A stretch of DNA of 64,000 nucleotides from Siphonodentalium dalli (Eukaryota > Mollusca > Scaphopoda > Gadilida > Siphonodentaliidae): NCBI GenBank assembly GCA_032622095.1, contig CP136066.1, forward strand, positions 110,997,319 to 111,061,318, in the 5' to 3' direction. Shown piece after piece: positions 12,001-24,300 of the stretch (within the stretch, counting starts at the first letter, position 1; the number at the start of each line of letters is the position of its first letter). A program made the translations under genes and the position numbers. A model generated the notes under the pieces. That model was not told where the DNA came from. It made no database searches and worked only from the letters and a program-made list of their open reading frames with translations.

Positions 12001-15000
12001 ATATTTTCTTGCTCTTGGGTATATTGTTTATTCACTGTTATGACAAGAGGAAGAGGAGCTTATTATAGATGGCAACATTTGTCTTCACATGCCTTTTGCC
12101 TTTGTAGGGGAAGGTGGGCCCCAGTGAGACAAATTTGTTTTTGAGGGGAATTAAGAGAACCCACCTTAACTCATTGTGTATTGGGAATCTAATAGACCTT
12201 TACCTTACAGCCTGTCAAACAACTTGAATGTATATGTCTCACTCTGCCCCAGGGGGCGGGGCACATTGAGACCTACCCTGGGATAGAGTGAGACAGTCAC
12301 CTCAAATGTTGCATGTTCTTATAAATAGATTAATGCAGTAGACTTCTATACTCCCAGACAGTCAGAAAAAGTTGTTAACTTAGAGAAGTTGGGACACAGT
12401 GAGAACAAATTAATTGTGTAAGGGCATAATTTTAATCTGATATGCAACCCAGTATCTCGACTCCAGCCCAAAATTTCTTATATAGTATAGTATCTATGAT
12501 ATCAGGACAATTAGGAAGCTAGTAGTAGAAATAATTAAGAGTATTTGGGATAATGTTGGCATGTTCTACTAGAAGCGTATTTGAGCAGATATCACAACCA
12601 CTTGTTATTGGATATGGATATGGATTTTCACCACCATGAAGGGCTTTCAAACAATTATCAAATTGTGTTGTTCGATTTTTACATTCTAGAATTAATCTTC
12701 TTTGTTTACCTGGAAATCGATGCAGGCAATTATATTATGCTGTTAATGCAACAAATTCTTTCATAATTTGGCCACTAAATGCATTAGCAGGTTGTATATT
12801 TTTTATGGGCATAAGGTAACCAGGTCACGAACACATGTGATATATTATGTGAGCCACGCACACAACAAAAGTCCTCCCAATCGTACGTACAAATTTACAC
12901 ATGGCAGAGAGCGCGAAAAAAATTGTTGATTCTCGTGGCAATGGCAAATTCTGTACCTTCTCTGCCAATTCTGTTGATTTCTGGTTATCTATTGTGTAGA
13001 ACCTCATAATTCCTGTATGACTGGAACTATTTCTTCATTAGAAATACCTCTGTTGACCATATTGAACAGTTGAATCACATCTACTATATTGAATTTTCCT
13101 TCAGACTTCTTCGTCATTTTATGTCAATGCAAATGACAAAATCATACCACCATTTTATTTATTATATTATATTTTATTCACCCTCGATCATACCACCATT
13201 CTTAATAAGATATTTTATTCACCCTCATTTTCTAGAGTAAAGTATAAGATGAGTGTTGCCATAATTGACACAGAGGCCAATCCTCGACTGCGAAAAAGAT
13301 TCAAAATACAACAATGTCCAACAACAATTCTGTAAGTAATAATATATAATTATATAAAATTGAAGTTGTGATATGGTCTAATGACAAGGATAAACTCCAA
13401 TAAACCAAATCAAACCACCAGGTGCCTATTTAATATTTATGTAGAACAAAGCAGCCACAGTACAAGTAGCTTTGCTCAAAGGTCACAAAATTAACTTGAC
13501 GAAAGATTCAAATGACGTAAAATGCTACCAGCTAAACCTTCTGACCATTGGGCCATTAACCAAAGCAATTGTGGCAGTAAGCATAATTGGAAACACCAAT
13601 CAAGCAATAAGTAATGATTTCATTATGTAGTATATTTGAGTCTTGACCTTAGTCAGTTAAAAGTGGGTACATGTTCAATTCATACTTGTTTGACTATTAT
13701 ATTAAATGTTCGCTACGGAGTACAGATATATTCAAGAATTAAGTTTCTTTCAGGTTTAAGCTTGGAAAAATGTACAAATTTGAACCAAACAAGTACACCA
13801 CCACAGTATTATCATCGTTCCTTGACGGATGGTATAAAAACGTCAAAGCGGAAAGAGTTCCAGTGGAACCCTCATCTTTGTAAGTTGACCCTTTTTTAAT
13901 CAACTTGACATGCAGCCGTGATCCGTCAATAATTTAGGCTAGCACACCCTACAGGTCACATATGTCATCCAATCGTCACCAAACTTGACATATGTATCCT
14001 CGGGATGACCCCAGCAGCCATCTTTGATTTCAAATTTGAATCCATCGACACACTCTGCAGCCTGAATTTATTTGAGAATTATTTTGAAAATTTACAGGCG
14101 TGTTTAGAATCTTCTCTAGATATTTGAAAAAATTTCGATGAAAAACATGGCTTCTGGCAGCCATCTTGGATTTTACTCTTTGCAGGACTAAATAATTTGG
14201 CACACCCTACAGGCCACATCCCTCATCCGCTCATCACGAAGCTTCATATGGATCATATGGGTGACCTCTAGATGGGATTCATGTATATTTTTCCGAAATT
14301 CATTAAAAAACATGGCCATAAGCAGCCATCTTGTATTTCAAATTTTAACACCCTGCAACCTGCATTTATTGGAGAATTGTTTTGAAATTTTTTCGGATCG
14401 CCTCCAGATGGGAGCTATCAAATGTGAAGAATTTTCGATAAAGAAAGTTGCCTCTGGAATGAGTCTTGAATTTTACTGATCATCACCAAACTTCATATGG
14501 ATGTTTTGGGTTACCACTAGATGGGAGCCATCAAAATTTTCCCAATTTCATCAAAAGAAATGGCCATCAGCAGCCATCTTGGATTTTGCTGTTTGTATTT
14601 GGCACAACATACAGACAACCTTTGTCCGATCATAATTTTTTTCGTAATTCATTGAAAAACTTGGCTGCCAGTGGCCATCTTGGATTTTACTCTTTGCATG
14701 ACTAAATCCTTCGGCACAACGTACAGGCCACTTCCATCATCCGATCGTCACCAAACTTCATAAGGATCTTCGGGGTGACCTCTAGATGAGAGCCGATATT
14801 TTCCGAAATTCGTTAAAAAAACATGGTTGCCAGTGGTCATCTTGGATTTTACTGTTTCCATGACTAAATCCTTCGATACAAATCTACATGTCACATCCCT
14901 CATCCAAATGTCACCAAGCTTCAAGGATCTTCGCGGTGGCTTCTAGATGGGAGCCAACAATATTTTCTGAAATTCATTAAAAAACATGGTCACCAGTGGC

Positions 15001-15313
15001 CATCTTGGATTTTACTCTCTTCATGACTAAATCCTTCGGCACAATCTACATGCCACATTCCTCCATCCAAACTTCATGAGGTTCTTTGGGGTGACCTCTA
15101 GATGGGAGCTGTCCAATTTTTGCCGAAATTTGATATAAATCATGGCTGACTGCAGCCATCTTGGATTTCACATTTGAATCCATCGGCACACAATGCAGCC
15201 CACATTTATTGAAGAAATGTTTCAGAAGTGATCAAGGTCACTCGTACTGTCACAGCTTTCATCGTACCATCGAAATAGGTACTTAGTGTTTTGGGAAAGT
15301 GTAAGTTTTATGG

Positions 15314-15347
<34 letters not shown>

Positions 15348-18300
15348 ATGTATAGCCATTCTAGTAACGTGCCTGTAAAATGGCAGCACACATTAGACTC
15401 GGCATTGCTCAACTACTGGGGTAATAATGTAACTGTTAAAGTGCTTAGAGACTCAAGTGATTAAGCGCTATATAAAAATTATCCAACAGGCCTATGGCCT
15501 CTCGTACTATCCTCACTATATCTCACTTGTACCATAAACAGGTCAGTAACACACAAGTGCAGTTCTCTTTCATCTGTGTATGTATATCAATATTAAAATT
15601 TGTGTACCGGTATAAATGTAACTGATGACCAAAACTCCTGGAAGTAATTGAGTGGCACTCACTGACCTAACTGTTCAATCATGAGATTCATTTCTTTTAC
15701 AGTGATGAGATTACCCAGTCCATAGCAGATGCAATTAAGGTATGTATCAGTGCATAAAATTTCAGGCAAATGCTCAGTTCATTATTATATTTGTTTTTCA
15801 TATGTAAAATCACATCATCAATATGTAGATATGACAAATAAACACAGATGTCTCATGTTTTACATATCATCAGATTAAAAGTGTGAACATCGATTCTTGG
15901 GTTATTTTTAAAGATAGCGTAGCTGAAAAAATACATCATATTTTTTCACACCCACCCTGAGGACCAGTAGAGGTAGTTTGAGGTACCTAATATTTATTAT
16001 ACCCCCACTTTCGAAGAAAATGGGGGGTATACTGGATTGACTGTGTCTGTCCGTCACACTTTCTCCCTCTGTGTGTCGCTCCGTCCGTCTGTCCGTCCGA
16101 CCTCATAACTCGAACAACTATGAACCGATTTCAATAATTTTTTGTATGCAATCTCCTCTCTGCATGATGCTAATTGCGGTTTGGTCTGACTTTTTTTTTT
16201 AAAGTTACACCTCATTTTCGACTTATTTTTTGTACTTAGAAAATTTCTCACTTTTTCGGTTTCCGGATGATATCTCAAGTTTGGATCCTTTAATTGCAAA
16301 TACCGTTGTTTTGTAGATCAGTCATACCAAGATACAGGCTGAGTTTGAATTTGAGTTTGATCCGATGATTTTTTCTAGAGTTATGGATTTTTTTTTACTT
16401 AGAAAATTCAATTTTCTTCTTTTTTTCTTTGGTTTCCGGATGATAACTAAAGTTTGGACTGTTCAATTGAAAATTCCGTTTTTGTGTGATTCAATGATAT
16501 CAAAATACAGGTCAAGTTCGAATTTGAGTTTGATCTGATGATTTTTCTCAGAGTTATGGGCTTTTCGACTTAGAAAAATAAATTTTTCTTGTTTTTTCTT
16601 TGGTTTCCGGATGATAACTTAAGTTTGGAATTGTTTAGTTGGAAATTCTGTTTTTTTGTTGTTCGTTCATATCAAAATACAGGTCAAGTTCGAATTTGAG
16701 TTTGATCCAATGATTTTTCCCAAAGTTATGGGCCTTTGAGTTTTTTTTTATAATTTTCTGTTTTTCTGTATGAGGGTACCTTCATGGTGTAATCAACTCC
16801 TCCTACAGTTTTGATCATAGATATTTGAAACTTCAGAGTAGTGTTACCCACATATCGATATTATTAGTCTGAATTTTCCTTTAAAGTTAAAAATCTTTTT
16901 TTTACGGATAATGCGGGTTGAATTTGCCACGGTGGGGGTATGCTAGCACCCGAGTGCACACCTCTTGTTTTTTTGGGCTTATTTATTACTCGGTAGTTAT
17001 TGAACCGGACATTGTGTTCATAATTATAAGGGTTTTCCGATACTGTTTAGTTGTATTCTTTGAGGAAGCAATCCATCACATGGTAAACACAAGTTATTGA
17101 GAAAATTTTATTATTTGACACTGAAAAGAAGCCATTTCCTTGCACCTGAGTGTCCCACAAAGCAATCCAAAGCAACGTATATTATGCAAGTCGATCATTT
17201 CCGTGGGTGCATTAATTCTGTTGATGGTATCCAAATAGTTAGTCATTTAAATACGTACGTAAGACTTCCGTCTGATTGAAGACTATATAAATGAACGAGC
17301 TACGAGTGTAATACAGTGTTTACAAATTTATAACTTACAAAAAGATTCCAACAGGTATAGTATATATAATGAATCTAAACACTAAAAAGCATCTACGCAT
17401 TGACCAATAATACCTAGCAAGGAGAATTGAATAAAGTATTTCTTAGAATTTCAAGTAGCGTCAGTGAAAATGAAACTGACAGGATTATATGTTCTGTCAA
17501 TCGTAAAACTATTTGTGCGTGGTGATGTCATACTGCAGGGTTTGTCTGCAGGAGATATTAATAGCGGCGAAATATGAATGGTAGCGACTAGCGAAATCTT
17601 TCACCCGGAACGCGTAGCTTGTTCAATAGTCTGTATTAGTCCAACAACTGATGACGGCAGCCATAGCCAACGTGTTATAAAATATAATTGAGTTTTTGTC
17701 GGGAAATGTGAACATGTGCGTCGTTGATTATTGTGCTTGGGGACCCAGGCGGGACAACGAAACTATTATTGACCTTACTTTGACTTTATCTCCATATTGG
17801 GGGGGGGGGGGGGGGGGGGGGGGTATGTGTTCTTGTTTATCCTCCATGCATGTAATATGGCTCAAATGAATGGTGTTCTCATGCACTATGAATTCCCGCT
17901 ATAAAGACTGATTTGGGACAGGTTCCGTATTATTGTGAGATAAATCACGTTGGGATTTTGTTAAGTATGCATGGCAATATACACATAATAATCAACACAC
18001 GTAGAGAATCACATGTATTTTTCAGGAACTTCGCTTACCGGTACATCGAACTCAAAAACAAATGGTAATACAGCAAATAGATAAATGATCAACGTAGAGT
18101 AGTTTCATCCATGAAAATCCCGTGCATAAAAATATCCCCGACTCAGCAATTGGGTGTTCTTTGATCCAATTATGTAATCGTATGATAGCACGGGGTCGTA
18201 ATCATACGATAGCACAGGGTCTTCGAGCGTGAATAGTTTCATCCATGGAATCCTGTGCACAAAAATATCCGCACTCAACAGTCCGGCATTCTTCGATTTC

Positions 18301-21300
18301 ATTTTGTCAATATTAATGAAAATAAGAGTAGATATATAGCCTGTTGACACAGACAAGACTGAAAAAGTTTTTAATAACGTCATTTATTTGTGTATGAGCG
18401 GGATTTCATGCAACGACCGACGGGGGGGAATGGGTCCGTGGGACGGACCCGCAGCCGGCCTAGCGGAAACCCTGCATCATGACATCATTTCCAAACTGCG
18501 TCCATAGTTACCAGACCATGAAAACAAAAGTAAAGGATTGTGATCCTGAAGAATATAACTAAGCACTACTGGAAAGCCCTCCCAATTATGAACACAATGA
18601 CCATGTCCCATAATAAATAATAAATAAGCCGAAAAATAATAAGCTTTATCTCTTAACCCTTTGAGTGCCAGGTCGATTTTTGTATCAACCCATATACCCT
18701 GTGCCAATGCATTCTCTTACAAATGCGAGTCGACCATAGGTCGCCTCGCATATATAAGAGAATGCATTGGCCTAACAATTTTTTTTATTTTTTTTAACAA
18801 TTTTTTACAATTTTAATAATTTATTCTTATATTCTTTAACAGACTTATTTTGTAGGTTTAGGGCCGATGAGATCGGCCCCTGGCACTCAAAGGGTTAAGA
18901 CATCAAAATAAGTTGAAAAACTTAAATCGTGGAAGCGGAGTCAGAGTTTATTGTGTCTACTTATATGATGTCACCAATATTATGTAAGCACGGGTGGCGA
19001 TTTAATAATCATGTGTGTGTGTAACAGAATAATGTCATGTATGTGATGTAATTTGAGCTGGGTTAAAGGCCCACTTAATTTTCGAACCCCAGATCACATA
19101 TATAAATTATATGCCATATTATATACCTTTGAAAGATGAAGCTCCAAAACGTTATCAACACAATCCAGTGTAATAAACTGTGAACATGTTGTTTTTGTTC
19201 AGTTACTGATATTCTCAAAACATATATACATGTATATATTGTACTCATATACATGCTTCATATACTATGAAATATACTTATTATGCATAATTATGCCCCC
19301 GACTTGAAGTCGGCGGGTATATAGTCGACGTCTCCGTCCATCCGTACTTCCGTACGTCCGTACAAACATTTTGCATTATTGTTCAGCAACCGCTGGGCAT
19401 ATTTAGCTGATATTTGGTATGGTGATAGAGCAGCATGGGGGAACAGCTACATGCATAGCGCGGGTTTTGTCCACCCATTTTCACCAGAGTTATAGCCCTT
19501 TTTTTACTTAGAAAATTCAATTTTGTCCGTCCGTACAAACATTTTGCATTATTGTTCAGCAACCGCGGGGCAGATTTAGCTGATATTTGGTATGGTGATA
19601 GAGCAGCATGGGGGAACAGCTACATACATAGCGCGGGTTTCGTCCACCCATTTTCACCAGAGTTATGGCCCTTTTTTTACTTAGAAAATTCAAGTTTTCT
19701 CTTGTTTTTTTGGTTTCCAATGATAGCGTGAGCTTTGGTGGTACGATTGCAAATCCCGTATTTTTGTGGATCAGTTATATGAAAATACATGTCAAGTGCG
19801 AATTTGGGTATGATCTGATGATTTTTGCCAGAGTAATGGCCCTTTTTTCAACTTAGGAAATTTGAATTTTGTCCGTCCGTACAAACATTTGCATTACTGT
19901 TCAGCAACCGCTGGGCAGATTTAGCTGATATTTGGTATGGTGATAGAGCAGCATGGGGAACAGCTACATGCATAGCGCTGGTTTCGTCCACCCATTTTCA
20001 CCAGAGTTATGGCCCTTTTTACTTAGAAAATTCAATTTTTCTCTTGTATTTTGGGTTTCCAGATGATAGCGTGATCTTTGGTGGTACGATTGCAAATCCC
20101 GTATTTTTGTGGATCAGTTATATGAAAATACATGTCAAGTGCGAATTTGGGTATGATCTGAAGATTTTTGCCAGAGTTATGGCCCTTTTTTCAACTTAGA
20201 AAATTTGAATTTTCGTTTGTTTTTGGGTTTCCGGATCACTTGTTTTGGGGTTTTTAGTCAACATTTCTGTACGAACTTCTTTTGGAATGGTCATATAGAC
20301 CTCCTAGGATATCCGCAGTTTCGTCCATGCTTAATCCGAATTGCTACGGTCGGGGGCAAATGCCACGCGACAGCGTACCTCTTGTATTATTTATTAAATG
20401 CATCCCCCTGACATCCATAAATGCCCAACAATAAACCAAATTATCTTTGTTATACTGGATGTCGATAAATTAAAACTAAACTCTCTTTAATGCCACATGG
20501 CACGTTTTCATCATCATCATTATCATCTACCGGTATTAATCTGGAGACTAAGTATCCATGACTTTGACCCGTTACATATAATAATCACATATCGTATAAT
20601 TGAATTGTTACCTCTAGTAATAATAATGTATATCATTTATATAGCGCTTAATCCCTGGTGTAGCTCTAAGCGCTTACATTATTACCCCAGCTGTTTTTTT
20701 TTATGAGTAATCCCGAGTCTTGTGCCTGCTGCCATTGTACAGGCACTTCACTAGAGCGGCTAACGGATACCCAACAACCAGGTACCTATTTCTCGTCTAG
20801 GTACGACGAAGCGAGCACAGTACAAGTGACCTTGCCCAAGGGTCACAATCTGGCGCGAGATTTGAAACAGCGTGTGGCTATATATAGCACACACACCGCT
20901 CAATTCGGCCAAGCCACTGTTGTGGAGACAATAGTCCACAAAGCGAGGCGCGAACTCACGCCGGTGCATTAACACCATTACAAGTCCGACACTCTACCCA
21001 CTGGGCTACCACATCCACTCTGTGGATGCACTGCAGCTGTTGGTTAATAGTAACACTCTCAGTCATACATATATCTTTTGTTCCAGAAACTATTGTCTAA
21101 TTGTTCTTTCAATGACTGTAGTGATTCGCAGAAACGACAATGTCCAGTAAATTGTTCCAATTTGCGGACACTCCTCTCGAAAATCAGTGTTTCGCACCCC
21201 TTTGAACATTAAATGTTTCTGTAGTTTATTAATATGGCCATGTATACCCTTGTATAGCACATCTTCAAAGAAGATGTGTCTCTCGATATTGTATAGTCCA

Positions 21301-24300
21301 TGCATTAGTTTGTAGACTAACTACACTTCTAACATATCTCCTCGCATCCTTCCTGTTTGAGATATATGAGTCTGCACTTAACAAGGCGGTTGTGATAGGA
21401 TAAATTTCAGAAATTTGATATTATTTGGATGCCCGCCTTTTAACTGATTCTATCTCTTTAGAATACATTATTAAATGAACGGTGCTAACCGTGTTGCCGT
21501 ATTCAAAAATATGGCGAAATTGGGTCTTGATCAACATCGCCGTTATGTCTTTTTCTTTGTAGTCAAAGGTACACTTGATTGTGTAGGAGGAATTTTACTG
21601 ATTTGTCTAATTGATGGTTGACGTTGAGGTGTTCATCTATATAAGTGCCAAGGTCTTTCTCAAATTCAGATGTCAGAATCGATGGTCTAGCTTCAGAATC
21701 AGACATGTAGTATGGATTCACCAGATTATTATGTCCAAAATTGATGATATATGTTTTCTCTGAGTTGGCAGCTCACTTGCCGATCTTTAGACCTTTTACA
21801 AACCTTGTTGATAGATAATTGTAGATCCATTTTGTTAGTCGAACCATATATTTTCGTGTCGTCGGCGAATATCTTGCAGAAACATTTTAGGCCATCTGGT
21901 AGGTCCTTTATATAAGTCGGTTTTCGAGATGAAATTCTATAACACAACTGTATAACTTGCAAGTCTTCATATGCAATCTGTATAATAATATAATGTATAT
22001 AATATAACTTGGTCATTTCCGGTAACGAAAGGACTGGAACCACGAGCACATGTTTCTGTATACATGTAGATAACTGAGCGTAAAACTGAAATAATCCATT
22101 ATATATTTTGGAACTTCTTTCTGTATGTGTGTATGTATGTGTGTTATAGACTCAAAAACTGCTTGACCAATCCGACTCAAATTTGCTATGTAGCCCTACT
22201 TGATCCCGGGAACAATATGGGCAGGTCCAATTTCACATGTGACCATATCCTTGACCTCGATCATATATGCTAATATGGGCATGTTTCTGGACCAATCAAA
22301 CAATAGTTTGTGCAGACGAGGTATATTCTGCCCAGAGGGAGGCGATCACAAAGAAATCCCTAAATAGCCCAGACGAAGTCAGGCACATCAGCTAGCATAT
22401 GTATAATTTATTAATACATTGTCGTAGAATATACTTAATAATATATCAAAGGCTTCATATGTGATTTCTTTTAAAATACTTGCATGGCTTTATAATAACA
22501 ACACATCTTGATACACTTAATAACATGCTAAAGTCATTTTATTATAAGAACTGCGACGTATTACGGTGAAGAGTTTCGCAGAGTTCTCTCCTGACACAGC
22601 AAACTTCAAAATCTGCTATTGAATTCATTATCGCTTTGCACTTGTAAAGTTTAAACAATCGTTGCATATCTATGCTTGTAAATGGGTTTCCACATGATCG
22701 ATCATGTGACTAAACTTTTGTCTACATATGGCAATCATGTGATCGCGCCAATCACTTGACTTCGTCTACAACACAAAATCTTCAGCTAACTTCAGATTTT
22801 TTTTTAATAGTTTAAAAAAAATAAAATTATCAGCCAAATATTGAGATTATATGTGCAAATCGACTCTGTTGATCGTAATAGATGTTCTAATATCATTTTA
22901 ACTGTGGATAAACGGAAGTAATACGCATTTTCGTAGTTACCAAATTTGAGGTGGAGGGTTTTACTGTTGGTACAGTGGGCGACAAACACCAAGTCAACAG
23001 AAAACAATTGATTTTATGAAGTTATAATAACAAAGCTATTCAGATTTCAACATCTATTCATCAACGGTGATAACAGAAGGTATTATAGAGCTCAGGTTCA
23101 GTGATTTTATTCCAAGGCACCGAAGAGTAGCTGTTTGAAATCAAATGTTGCTACCCGTTTGCTAAAAAATTGATATTTCTCCACATCAAATTACAGTTCT
23201 ACGAAAATGTTTGCAATGCAAAATTATGAATTCATCCACAGTGGTTTTAACCCTTTCATGATGGGAGCTGCGCTGGTGCAGCATTACATATCATGTGCCA
23301 ATGTATTCTCTTAGATATGCAGGGCTGCCTATGGGAGACTCAAATATGTAAGAGAATGCATTGGCACAGGGCTTTTGCAAAATTTCAGGAAGATCCAGTC
23401 ATGGAAGGGTTAAATATAGAAGTTTTACACCTACAGGAATAGTTTCCGGGCATAGTTCTACCAATGTGTAGTTTATAGTTGTAAATAACAATCAAAGAGT
23501 GTTTATTTTCTTAACTTTAGCACGCTAAATAAATAAATAAATAGCATGTTTCAAAGTATTTAGCTGAAAATAAAGTTTCATTGGTGTAGTTATAAGCAAT
23601 CAATGTTGTTTTTGATGCATCTCTGGGCATATAGAAGTGGAAGATGCCAAACAGCATGCTTGGTATAATTATACAGTATGTTCATCGGCATCTGACAATC
23701 TATATGCCCAGAGATGCATCAATATCAACTTTGGTTGCATATATAAACAAGATTGCCTTTTTAGTCGAGTTTTTAGTCGAGTTTTTCAAAAACTCGACTT
23801 ATGGTTTGGCGAGGGATGGATGGCGGGTGGGCGGACCTAAAGAATGCCTTATAACTTTGACATTTGTGAACGGATTCAAAAAGATTTTGGTATGGCAGTT
23901 GCTCCCAATGACTATTTACTGCCTGTAGAAAATGGGTCACGTCCGAACTTTTTTACAAGAGTTATCCATCTTAGATGGTTTTTAGTTAAGTTTTTCACCG
24001 ATAGCGCGATAACTCACTCAAATATTAACCAATTTCAACAATATTTGGTATATGAGACTCTTGCAACAATATCTCGGACGAGTTCGAAAACCAGGTTTGT
24101 CCGAATTTTTTTTCCAGAGTTATGGGTCTTAGTTTGTCTATTTTTAGCAAATTTATCACCGTTAGCGTGATAACTCGATGAAATATTAACCGATTTCAAC
24201 AATATTTGGAATATGAGTCTTCTGCAACAATATCTCGGACGAGTTCGAAAACCAGGTTTGTCCGAATTTTTTTCGCGGAGTTATGGGTCTTAGTTTGTCT

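Noticed and set aside
20703-20978. Two open frames (89 and 72 codons) on opposite strands
   Set aside because: Both lie entirely inside a tRNA-headed SINE.
20943-21016. Possible tRNA-Thr gene
   Set aside because: Box A and box B are recognisable, but acceptor-stem pairing is poor, extra bases disrupt the fold, and the sequence continues into a SINE body. It is called a SINE head instead.
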